From Neptuniibacter sp048548695 (lineage in GTDB: Bacteria > Pseudomonadota > Gammaproteobacteria > Pseudomonadales > Balneatricaceae): DNA of 64,000 nucleotides. Below, piece after piece: positions 1 to 6,358 of the stretch; position 1 is the stretch's first letter, and each line of letters starts with the position of its first letter. Under the pieces are notes generated by a model. That model was not told where the DNA came from and did not search any database. It saw only the letters and a list, made by a program, of their open reading frames with translations. The position numbers and the translations under genes were made by a program. The DNA is taken from the NCBI RefSeq assembly GCF_048548695.1, contig NZ_JBLYIF010000006.1, one strand, 5' to 3'.

Positions 1-1
1 A

Positions 2-862
2 GCGGTCGATAAGATCGATCAGTTGTTCAACAGTGAAGGGGATCTCACTGGCCTGACGACAGGCTTTGATGACCTGGATAAACGCACCGCTGGGTTACAG
101 CCCTCGGATCTGATTATCGTCGCGGCGCGTCCTTCAATGGGTAAGACAACCTTTGCTATGAACTTGGTGGAAAATGCTCTGATGGCATCGGAGCGGCCGA
201 TTCTGGTGTTCAGCCTGGAGATGCCTGCTGAGCAGCTTATCACGCGTATGCTGTCCTCTCTCGGGCGTATTGACCAGACGCGGGTGCGTACTGGTGGGCT
301 GGAGGAGGATGACTGGCCGCGTTTGACGACAGCGGTCAATATGTTGCGGGACAAACCGCTGTTTATCGATGACCAGGCGGGCATAAGTCCCAATGAAATG
401 CGTGCACGGGCTCGACGTATCGTACGTGAACATGGTGATCTGGCCATGATTATGGTGGATTATCTGCAGCTGATGCAGTTGAAAACCGGGGGTGTCGAGA
501 GTCGCACAGCGGAGATTTCTGAGATATCTCGTTCACTTAAAGCGCTGGCTAAGGAGATGCAGTGCCCAGTGGTAGCGTTGTCGCAGCTGAACCGCTCGCT
601 GGAGCAACGGCCGAATAAGCGGCCGGTCAACTCTGACCTGCGTGAGTCCGGGGCGATTGAGCAGGATGCCGACGTGATCATGTTTATCTATCGGGATGAG
701 GTCTACAACGAAGATTCCGATCAAAAAGGCATTGCTGAAATCATTATCGGCAAACAGCGTAACGGCCCGATTGGCAGCAGTAAGCTGGCCTTTATCGGCA
801 AACATACTCGATTTGAAAATCTGGCACCGGACGTTTACGCCCAGTACGCGGATATGGAATAA
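2..862 (+). CDS. dnaB: Replicative DNA helicase DnaB, C-terminal part (5' end outside window)
   Basis: The open frame runs in from the left edge, so only the RecA-like helicase domain is present. DnaB is the hexameric ATPase that unwinds DNA ahead of the replication fork. The Walker A segment ARPSMGKTT, the Walker B segment MIMVDYLQLM, and the late IIIGKQRNGPIG stretch that supplies arginine contacts to the neighbouring subunit are all visible. The N-terminal primase-binding domain is missing because of the window edge. The gene ends 6 bp before the stop codon of a convergent thioesterase gene. Identity is secure; the start cannot be judged. Confidence 0.95.
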   Translation, partial: AVDKIDQLFNSEGDLTGLTTGFDDLDKRTAGLQPSDLIIVAARPSMGKTTFAMNLVENALMASERPILVFSLEMPAEQLITRMLSSLGRIDQTRVRTGGLEEDDWPRLTTAVNMLRDKPLFIDDQAGISPNEMRARARRIVREHGDLAMIMVDYLQLMQLKTGGVESRTAEISEISRSLKALAKEMQCPVVALSQLNRSLEQRPNKRPVNSDLRESGAIEQDADVIMFIYRDEVYNEDSDQKGIAEIIIGKQRNGPIGSSKLAFIGKHTRFENLAPDVYAQYADME

Positions 863-868
863 ACTGAT

Positions 869-1300
869 TTAGGCCTGTTTTTCCATCCGCGCCTTAAATG
901 CTGCGGGTACCGGTCGTACTTTGTGGCTGCCATAGTCAAAAAACACAATGCCGGTTTTGGCCTGCGCTATCTCTACCGCCGTGGCTTTGTTACTTAACAG
1001 GTAGTAAAAGTCACAGCCGTATTTATTGAAATCCTGGATGCAGACATCGACCTGAATCTGATCACCATGAAAGCCCTCCGCCCGGTAAACCACAACCGAG
1101 TCCGTCATAATTAAACTGCTACCTTCAATATCCATTTCGGTATATTGATACTGTGCCAGAAACCGAACCCGGGCCTCATGGATGATCGATAGGATTGAGT
1201 CATTGCTCAGGTGTCCGCCGTAATTTATATCATTGATGCGAACCACCATGCTGGTGCTGAAAGTGTAGTGCTTGGGCATCTCCAGTTTTATACGGGCCAT
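869..1300 (-). CDS. Acyl-CoA thioesterase-like hotdog-fold protein
   Basis: A 143-residue single-domain protein of the 4HBT/hotdog thioesterase type. These enzymes hydrolyse acyl-CoA or acyl-ACP thioesters. The N-terminal stretch VRINDINYGGHLSND resembles the conserved D-x-N-x-x-x-H active-site segment of 4HBT proteins. A later strand-rich part (VVVYRAEGFHGDQIQVDV) fits the hotdog sheet. It lies 8 bp downstream of bioA on the same strand, so the two are probably co-transcribed. Whether it has a role near biotin or pimeloyl thioesters is only a guess from position. The substrate cannot be predicted. Confidence 0.75.
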   Translation of the reverse strand: MARIKLEMPKHYTFSTSMVVRINDINYGGHLSNDSILSIIHEARVRFLAQYQYTEMDIEGSSLIMTDSVVVYRAEGFHGDQIQVDVCIQDFNKYGCDFYYLLSNKATAVEIAQAKTGIVFFDYGSHKVRPVPAAFKARMEKQA

Positions 1301-1308
1301 GATCTATC

Positions 1309-2607
1309 TCAGCTTGTCAGATATTTCTGCAATACAGACACCATACTATTGGTCAGTTCTGCCAGTGTGGCATCATCCATTACATAGGGTGGCATCACAT
1401 ACACCAGCTTGCCAAATGGCCGCACCCAAATTCCCTGTGCTACAAGCATGGGCTGCAGGATTCGATTGTCAGCGGAGTCACTGAGTTCAATGACACCAAT
1501 AGCGCCTAATACCCTGACGCTGCTAACACCTGGCAGTTGTGCGGCAGGGGCCAGCCCGTTATTGAGGCCCCGCTCTATGCGTTGCACCTGAGCTTGCCAA
1601 TCTTGTTCCACCAGTAGTTTCAGGCTGGCACCCGCTACGGCGCAGGCCAGAGGGTTGCCCATAAAGGTAGGCCCATGCATGAAGCAGCCCGCTCCGCCAG
1701 CGGAAATGGTTTCGGCAATTTCGGTAGTCGTCAGTGTTGCCGCCAGCGTCATATACCCGCCGGTAAGTGCTTTGCCAACACAGAGGATGTCCGGGCAGAT
1801 AGCGGCATGCTCGCAGGCAAACAGCTTGCCGCTGCGGCCAAAACCTGTGGCGATCTCATCGGCGATCAGCAAAACATTAAATTGACGACACAAGGCATGG
1901 GCGCGTTTTAAGTATTCCGGTGAATAAAAACGCATGCCGCCGGCACCTTGCACGACGGGTTCCAGAATCAGCGCGGCAATCTCATGCTGGTGCTGTTCCA
2001 GCAGTGCTGCCAGGGGTGCAATATCGTTCTCATCCCAGGGCTGAGCAAAACCGGTTTGGGGAGCGGGAGCAAAAAAATGCTGTGGCAATACGCCACTGAA
2101 GATCTGATGCATGCCCGTGACGGGGTCACACACAGCCATAGCGCCGAAGGTGTCGCCATGGTAACCGTTACGGAGGGTCACAAACTTGTGTTTCTGAGGC
2201 AGGTCACGGGCGTGCCAATACTGGATAGCCATCTTCAGAGCGACTTCTACTGAAACTGATCCTGAGTCGGCCAGAAAGACTTTTTGCAACGGCGCGGGGG
2301 TCATGTCGACTAAACGCTGACAAAGTTCAATTGCCGGTGGATGGGTTAGGCCACCAAACATGACATGTGCCATACGATCAATCTGGTCGTGGGCTGCCTG
2401 ATTCAATACTGGATGGTTATAACCATGAATTGCCGACCACCATGAAGCCATGCCATCGATCAGTCTGGAACCATCATTCAGGGTGAGATGTACTCCACTG
2501 GCTGCCACCACAGGGTAGGTGGCGGGAGGATTGATCATGGAAGAGTAAGGGTGCCATATATGTTGCTGGTCAAAGGCAACCTGAGTGGGTGATAACTGAG
2601 ACATCAT
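1309..2607 (-). CDS. bioA: Adenosylmethionine-8-amino-7-oxononanoate aminotransferase
   Basis: BioA is the PLP-dependent class III aminotransferase that converts 7-keto-8-aminopelargonate to 7,8-diaminopelargonate with S-adenosylmethionine as amino donor. At 432 residues it has the usual length. Diagnostic segments are the N-terminal QQHIWHPYSSM, the IADEIATGFGRSG stretch near residue 250, and the PLP-lysine segment CVGKALTGGYM. Two ATG codons lie in tandem (2607 and 2604); the first follows an AGG about 6 nt upstream and was chosen. The other biotin genes lie 7 kb away on the plus strand. A CTGGT/ACCAG inverted repeat sits about 28 bp upstream of the start. Confidence 0.95.
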   Translation of the reverse strand: MMSQLSPTQVAFDQQHIWHPYSSMINPPATYPVVAASGVHLTLNDGSRLIDGMASWWSAIHGYNHPVLNQAAHDQIDRMAHVMFGGLTHPPAIELCQRLVDMTPAPLQKVFLADSGSVSVEVALKMAIQYWHARDLPQKHKFVTLRNGYHGDTFGAMAVCDPVTGMHQIFSGVLPQHFFAPAPQTGFAQPWDENDIAPLAALLEQHQHEIAALILEPVVQGAGGMRFYSPEYLKRAHALCRQFNVLLIADEIATGFGRSGKLFACEHAAICPDILCVGKALTGGYMTLAATLTTTEIAETISAGGAGCFMHGPTFMGNPLACAVAGASLKLLVEQDWQAQVQRIERGLNNGLAPAAQLPGVSSVRVLGAIGVIELSDSADNRILQPMLVAQGIWVRPFGKLVYVMPPYVMDDATLAELTNSMVSVLQKYLTS

Positions 2608-2634
2608 ATAACCTGAATAGTGAACGAAAATCGG

Positions 2635-2650
2635 CTGGTAGTTAAACCAG
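2635..2650. repeat. Short inverted repeat upstream of bioA
   Basis: The 16 bp read CTGGTAGTTAAACCAG, a CTGGT/ACCAG inverted repeat with a 6-bp centre, lying 28 bp upstream of the bioA start. Its position would suit an operator. It resembles half of a BirA box (TTGTAAACC) only loosely, and I could not find the matching second half at the usual spacing. Function is unassigned. Confidence 0.3.
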
Positions 2651-2753
2651 GTGCCTAATTACAGCCTGCATCGGCATTCGCTGCAACCTTGAACGAGGAT
2701 TGGCGAGATGTTCTTTTGTTTTTTAAAGGTTTTGTAAAGTTTACCTGGGTGCT

Positions 2754-2781
2754 GGAACATTTATATGCACAGGTGCTCTAT
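2754..2781 (+). promoter_or_regulatory. Candidate ECF/sigmaE-like promoter of the HvfA-type operon
   Basis: GGAACAT at 2754-2760 is followed 16 nt later by TCTAT at 2777-2781. This resembles the sigmaE-type pattern of a GGAAC -35 element, a 16-nt spacer and a TCTGA -10 element. Transcription would start near 2787, about 40 nt before the first small ORF. No convincing sigma70 pair was found in the same gap. Metal-responsive HvfA/bufferin operons are often under extracytoplasmic-function sigma factors, which makes the match plausible. No ECF sigma gene is visible in this window. This is inference from a short motif. Confidence 0.3.
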
Positions 2782-2826
2782 TATCCTGAATGACACGTAC
2801 AATGTCCTGAAAGCTAAGGAACCTGT

Positions 2827-2985
2827 ATGGGCTCTGGCGTCAACGTCAGTCCAGCAAATAAGCCAGCGGTTGCGGGTGAAACTCATCTCGCAGGTGACTA
2901 TGCCTACTATTGGCAAGTCTGGATGGAATCGGCGGACAAAATCGTGACGGGTTTTCAGCGCTTTTCAATTTTTGAACATTCATAA
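2827..2985 (+). CDS. Unrecognised 52-residue small protein, first gene of the HvfA-type operon
   Basis: An ATG at 2827 follows a perfect AAGGA (2816-2820) at 6-nt spacing and opens a 52-codon frame ending TAA at 2983-2985. The stop is one base before the AGAAGG Shine-Dalgarno of hvfA, so the two genes are probably translationally coupled. The protein starts MGSGVNVSPANKP and has an aromatic-rich second half (GDYAYYWQVWMESADKIV, then TGFQRFSIFEHS). That half could form an amphipathic helix. It has no cysteine, no signal peptide and no membrane segment. I do not recognise a family. The RBS, frame and tight position are the evidence that it is real; the overlapping longer frame starting at 2765 lacks these. 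Confidence 0.6.
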   Translation: MGSGVNVSPANKPAVAGETHLAGDYAYYWQVWMESADKIVTGFQRFSIFEHS

Positions 2986-3002
2986 AAGAAGGTAATTATA
3001 AA

Positions 3003-3386
3003 ATGGCTAAAATGACTCCTGTTAAACCTGTTGTTGCTGCAATTGGTGCGGCGTTTATCGCCGGTATGGCTATGGCTCCGGTCGCTAATGCTGCAGAAAA
3101 TCCATTTGCAACATCTGAACTTTCTTCTGGCTACCAGCAGTTGGCTGAAGCTAAATGTGGCGAAGCTAAATGCGGCGAAGGTAAAAAAGCTGAAGCCAAG
3201 TGTGGCGAGAAAAAAGCTGAAGAAGGCAAGTGTGGCGAAGCCAAATGCGGCGAAGGTAAAAAAGCTGAAGCTAAATGCGGCGAGAAAAAAGCTGAAGAAG
3301 GCAAGTGCGGCGAAGCCAAATGCGGCGAAGGTAAAAAAGCTGAAGAAGCTAAATGTGGTGAAGCTAAGTGCGGTGGTAATAAATAA
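3003..3386 (+). CDS. hvfA: HvfA-type Cys-repeat RiPP metallophore precursor
   Basis: A 127-residue precursor with a signal peptide (hydrophobic run about residues 10-28, likely cut after ANA at residue 30), a short linker, and a repeat region from residue 51 to the end. The repeat region is three copies of a 25-residue unit and carries ten cysteines, every one in a KCG tripeptide. Eight motifs read EAKCG and two read EGKCG; the spacers are Lys/Glu-rich. In the HvfA family the EGKCG cysteines are oxidised to oxazolone/thioamide groups by an HvfB/HvfC maturase pair, giving a copper-binding exported peptide. The next genes encode exactly that pair. The start has a good SD, AGAAGG at 2987-2992. 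Modification of the EAKCG variant is inferred, not known. Confidence 0.9.
   Translation: MAKMTPVKPVVAAIGAAFIAGMAMAPVANAAENPFATSELSSGYQQLAEAKCGEAKCGEGKKAEAKCGEKKAEEGKCGEAKCGEGKKAEAKCGEKKAEEGKCGEAKCGEGKKAEEAKCGEAKCGGNK
3153..3377 (+). repeat. Three 75-bp tandem repeats inside hvfA
   Basis: Units at 3153-3227, 3228-3302 and 3303-3377 encode residues 51-75, 76-100 and 101-125. The first two are identical at protein level and differ by a few synonymous bases. The third diverges in its second half, where an extra Glu and a KCGG ending appear. The synonymous differences show that the repeats are not very recent copies. The array is in frame, so unit number could change by slippage or recombination without breaking the gene. 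Confidence 0.9.
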
Positions 3387-3399
3387 CCCATTGCAATGT

Positions 3400-3425
3400 A
3401 AAAGCCCTGCACTGCAGGGCTTTTT
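3400..3425 (+). terminator. Intrinsic terminator/attenuator between hvfA and hvfB
   Basis: AAAAGCCCTGC, a 3-nt ACT loop and GCAGGGC followed by five T form a GC-rich hairpin 14 nt after the hvfA stop. The hvfB SD begins 9 nt after it. Such a terminator would let most transcripts stop after the precursor and a minority read into the maturase genes. That matches the need for far more substrate peptide than enzyme. The hairpin is seen directly; its partial efficiency is inferred. Confidence 0.8.
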
Positions 3426-3446
3426 AATAAACCAGAGGTGGCAGGG

Positions 3447-4298
3447 ATGAAGCAAACAACCTACCCCGTTAGTGGGGCCGGTCTTGGTTTTCGCCGCTGC
3501 ATGCTAGATGACCTGAAGCAGCTGGACAACCAGCCTTTTAGTTTTCTCGAAGTAGCGCCGGAAAATTGGATGACCCTGGGCGGTCGCATGGGTAAAGCTT
3601 TTAAAGAATATACCCAGGCATACCCCTTCATGACCCACGGCTTGTCTCTATCTATAGCCGGGCCAACCCCATTGGATATGGACTTCCTGCACAATCTAAA
3701 AGCGTTTTTTGCAGAACATAATATCCGTGGCTATTCAGAACACCTTAGTTATTGCTCGGATGATGGCCATCTATATGACCTGATGCCCATTCCGTTTACT
3801 GAAGAGGCTGTTCGTTATGTCGCGAATCGAATTCGTATAGTACAGGACGTGTTAGATCGACCACTGGCGATGGAAAATGTGTCTTATTATGCCGCTCCCG
3901 GTGCTGAGATGTCTGAGCAGGACTTTCTACTGGCCGTGCTGGAAGAAGCCGATTGCCAGTTGTTGCTGGATATCAATAATATTTATGTAAACAGCGTCAA
4001 TCACTGCTATGACCCGGAAGCTTTCCTGCGTGCGATGCCAGCAGAGCGTGTCATGTATATGCACATTGCCGGGCACTATAACGAAGCAGACGACTTGATT
4101 GTCGATACCCATGGTGCTGATGTGATTGATCCGGTTTGGCAGTTGCTGGATACGGCCTATGATCATCTCGGTGTGGTGCCTACATTGTTAGAACGTGATT
4201 TTAATATTCCTCCATTGGAGCAATTGATGCAGGAAGTAGGCACTATCGTTGACTATCAGTCGAAATGGCAGAATCGTGATGCAAAAACAGTCGCTTGA
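3447..4298 (+). CDS. hvfB: HvfB-type multinuclear iron oxidative RiPP maturase (DUF692/MNIO)
   Basis: A 283-residue DUF692 protein with the TIM-barrel metal-ligand set of MbnB-like multinuclear iron enzymes. Visible in order are EVAPENW (35-41), THGLSLSIAG (63-72), YSEHL (96-100), AMENVSYY (141-148), LDINNIYVNS (174-183), HIAGH (206-210), VDTHG (219-223) and LLERD (247-251). Such enzymes use O2 and a di- or tri-iron centre to oxidise cysteines in a precursor peptide. The upstream hvfA supplies KCG cysteines and the overlapping hvfC supplies the usual partner. The ATG at 3447 has AGAGG 8 nt upstream; an in-frame GTG at 3438 has no SD. It overlaps hvfC by 20 bp. Confidence 0.92.
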   Translation: MKQTTYPVSGAGLGFRRCMLDDLKQLDNQPFSFLEVAPENWMTLGGRMGKAFKEYTQAYPFMTHGLSLSIAGPTPLDMDFLHNLKAFFAEHNIRGYSEHLSYCSDDGHLYDLMPIPFTEEAVRYVANRIRIVQDVLDRPLAMENVSYYAAPGAEMSEQDFLLAVLEEADCQLLLDINNIYVNSVNHCYDPEAFLRAMPAERVMYMHIAGHYNEADDLIVDTHGADVIDPVWQLLDTAYDHLGVVPTLLERDFNIPPLEQLMQEVGTIVDYQSKWQNRDAKTVA

Positions 4299-5055
4299 AC
4301 TCCCTAAATTTCAGCAGCTTCAGTATGCTTTTGCCGGACATATTCGAGATCCTGAAGGTCAACCCATTCCTGAGGATATTGAACCGCGCCGGATGAAGAT
4401 CTATTCGGATCTGTTTTTTAATAATGTTGAAGGGATGTTAAGCAACAACTTTCCGGTATTACGCAGTTTGCTGTGCCAGCAAGACTGGTTGGCACTGGTG
4501 CGGGCATTTTTTATTCGACATCAGTGCTCTACACCGTACTTCCTCGAGCTGGGCCAGGAGTTTATGGCATTTTTACAGGCCAACCCTGAGGTTCATCCTC
4601 ATGAGATGCCGTTCCTGCTTGAATTGATGCATTACGAGTGGGTGGAGCTTGCCTTGGAGGTGTCTCAGGAAACTCTGCCTGTGGCAGATGTTGAGGCCAA
4701 TGGCGATCTGTTTGAGGGACATCCGGTCCAGTCGCCGTTAGCCTGGCTGCTTTCCTATCAGTTTCCTGTTCACCGAATCAGCCAGGGTGTACAACCTCAG
4801 CATCCAGAGGCTACGCCGGTTTTCCTGCTGGTTTACCGCAACCGGGAAGACCGTGTGAAGTTTATGGAAGTTAATTCGGTTACCGGCCGTCTGCTCTATC
4901 TGTTGTCAGAAGATGTAACCTTGACCGGTCAGCTAGCGCTGCAACAGATCGCAGCAGAAATGCAGCACCCCAACCCGGACGTGGTGATTAACGGCGGGTT
5001 GCAAACACTGGAACATCTGCGCTCTGTCGGCATTATGCTCGGTACGCGCTGCTAG
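4279..5055 (+). CDS. hvfC: HvfC-type RiPP maturation partner (DUF2063)
   Basis: A 258-residue soluble protein with the N-terminal DUF2063 signature (RRMKIYSDLFFNNVEGMLS around residues 37-55, then NFPVLR). A middle part follows with HQCSTPYFLELGQEF, and the C-terminal domain resembles MbnC. DUF2063 proteins pair with DUF692 maturases to recognise the precursor peptide and allow its modification. It overlaps the end of hvfB by 20 bp, which implies translational coupling and a near 1:1 complex. The ATG at 4279 was chosen; longer versions would start at TTG/GTG codons further inside hvfB. Catalytic function by itself is not expected. Confidence 0.88.
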   Translation: MQKQSLELPKFQQLQYAFAGHIRDPEGQPIPEDIEPRRMKIYSDLFFNNVEGMLSNNFPVLRSLLCQQDWLALVRAFFIRHQCSTPYFLELGQEFMAFLQANPEVHPHEMPFLLELMHYEWVELALEVSQETLPVADVEANGDLFEGHPVQSPLAWLLSYQFPVHRISQGVQPQHPEATPVFLLVYRNREDRVKFMEVNSVTGRLLYLLSEDVTLTGQLALQQIAAEMQHPNPDVVINGGLQTLEHLRSVGIMLGTRC

Positions 5056-5106
5056 TTTTGTCAGAAGTGTTTTTCAAACGCGCTGAAACAAATAAGGAGT
5101 TATCTT

Positions 5107-5721
5107 ATGTCTAATCCAATTTCGGCGATGGCCTGCCGGATGCAGCACGCGCTGGATGCCACTCGGTTTGCTGATGGTTTAGCGCCGCTGTTGCTCAGGC
5201 TTTATCTGGCACCGGTACTGATGCAGGCTGGCTGGACTAAACTGTCTCACTTTGAGGATACCGCTGCCTGGTTTGGTAATCCTGAGTGGGGGCTGGGTTT
5301 GCCTTTTCCTGAATTGATGACGGCACTGGCTGCTGGCACAGAGTTTTTCGGCGCTATTTTACTGATTGTTGGGTTGGGCGTACGTTGGATCAGCATCCCG
5401 TTGATGGTGACCATGTTGGTTGCCGCCTTCGCAGTACACTGGCCAAATGGCTGGTTGGCGATTAGCGATGCTTCCAGCTGGCTGGCTAATGACCGGGTAC
5501 TGGAAGCGTCAGAGCGCCTGGGCGTCGTTAAGGAAATTCTGCGGGAACATGGTAACTACAGTTGGCTGACGGAACAGGGTTCTGTGGTGATGCTCAATAA
5601 CGGGATTGAGTTTGCCATCACCTACTTCATTATGCTGCTGAGCTTGTTCTTTACCGGTGGCGGGCGTTACTTCAGCCTAGATTATTGGATCAAGCGTCGC
5701 TGCAGCGGGGCATGTTCATAA
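5107..5721 (+). CDS. DoxX-family integral membrane protein of the HvfA-type operon
   Basis: A 204-residue membrane protein with about four hydrophobic segments: residues near 22-40 (LLLRLYLAPVLMQAGWTKL), 75-97, 98-115 and 174-196. The DoxX pattern of LRxxLAxxxxxAGxxKL is clear near the N-terminus. A strong SD (AAGGAG, 5094-5099) lies 7 nt before the ATG. DoxX proteins commonly close hvf/buf operons; a redox or quinone-linked role during peptide maturation or export is suspected but unproven. It ends inside the 3' end of a convergent small ORF. Confidence 0.85.
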   Translation: MSNPISAMACRMQHALDATRFADGLAPLLLRLYLAPVLMQAGWTKLSHFEDTAAWFGNPEWGLGLPFPELMTALAAGTEFFGAILLIVGLGVRWISIPLMVTMLVAAFAVHWPNGWLAISDASSWLANDRVLEASERLGVVKEILREHGNYSWLTEQGSVVMLNNGIEFAITYFIMLLSLFFTGGGRYFSLDYWIKRRCSGACS

Positions 5722-5878
5722 GGCTTGAGCAGACCAGTGATCCACAGGCATCAGCGTACCAGTGGTTAGCGCTCAGCCACTGCTGGATGTCTTTCGCTTC
5801 GTAGATTTGTTCAATGTAGCTGTCTAACAGGGCCGCTGCATTGTTCATCATGTTTTCATATTGTTCAAAATTAGCCAT
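5690..5878 (-). CDS. Possible small orphan protein next to the HvfA-type operon
   Basis: A 62-residue frame beginning MANFEQYENMMNNAAALL and continuing DSYIEQIYEAKDIQQWLSAN. It looks like a mostly helical acidic protein with two cysteines (ADACGSLVCSSL) near the end. The start is uncertain: the ATG at 5878 lacks an SD and an ATG at 5887 has only a weak GAGA. Its 3' end overlaps the end of the DoxX gene by 32 bp in convergent orientation. I do not recognise a family. The amino-acid composition looks protein-like, but the weak start keeps confidence low. Confidence 0.45.
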   Translation of the reverse strand: MANFEQYENMMNNAAALLDSYIEQIYEAKDIQQWLSANHWYADACGSLVCSSLMNMPRCSDA

Positions 5879-5985
5879 AACGCACATGGGTGTCTCAATT
5901 GCGTGCATGCACGCTGTAAAAAATAGTTTGTTGCAGTGCAATATAATGACTGGTTAAACTTTAGTCAAATATTCATGGTCGGTAT

Positions 5986-6333
5986 TTAAAGTGATTTTTC
6001 GGTTGGGCTGCTGTCTTCAAGGGTATTTTCTGTCAGTGCTTTGAGCCAGGCTTCGAGCAGGGGTTGGCAGGCTTCACCAGAAGCCAGTGCATTTTTAAGT
6101 GATTCCACCAGAGATTGTTCAGGCGACTGTTTTAGCGCTTGCTGGTCATCCATGCATTGCAGATAGTTTTTCATATAGATCTGGCTGGTTGCCGATTGCT
6201 GCTGCAGCAGTTCTGGCAATTGTTGTAACCAGAGTTGCCAGTGTTCAGGGAGTGTTTCCATTTCATCTGCCGCGCTGGCGTTAAACGTTGCTGCTGTCAG
6301 TAGCAGGAAAAATCCGGCCTGTTTCAAAATCAT
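5986..6333 (-). CDS. Small secreted protein of unknown function
   Basis: A 115-residue protein with a clear signal peptide (MILKQAGFFLLLTAATFNASA, likely cut before ADEMET) and a Gln/Leu-rich mature part. The mature part has two cysteines, in YLQCMDD and GEACQP. These could form one disulfide in the periplasm. The ATG at 6333 was chosen because AGAGG lies 7 nt upstream; the longer frame to 6396 would put the hydrophobic segment in the middle. It follows trmO on the same strand and would overlap it only with the longer start. No family recognised. Confidence 0.65.
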   Translation of the reverse strand: MILKQAGFFLLLTAATFNASAADEMETLPEHWQLWLQQLPELLQQQSATSQIYMKNYLQCMDDQQALKQSPEQSLVESLKNALASGEACQPLLEAWLKALTENTLEDSSPTEKSL

Positions 6334-6358
6334 AGATTGCCTCTCATCGTCCGACCGT

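Noticed and set aside
2765..2947. 60-residue plus frame before hvfA
   Set aside because: No SD, starts inside the probable promoter, and overlaps the better 52-residue ORF in another frame.
3153..3377. Repeat array as a possible CRISPR
   Set aside because: Units are contiguous with no unique spacers and code in frame for KCG motifs.
3031..3450. 139-residue plus-strand frame over hvfA
   Set aside because: Out-of-frame shadow of the repeat, rich in Lys/Leu/Ala, without an SD.
2955..3455. 166-residue minus-strand frame and a 93-residue minus frame across hvfA
   Set aside because: They are antisense reads of the hvfA tandem repeat, so they show artificial repeats (Phe/Ser or His/Leu/Ser/Pro). 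The hvfA frame has an SD, signal peptide and operon context.
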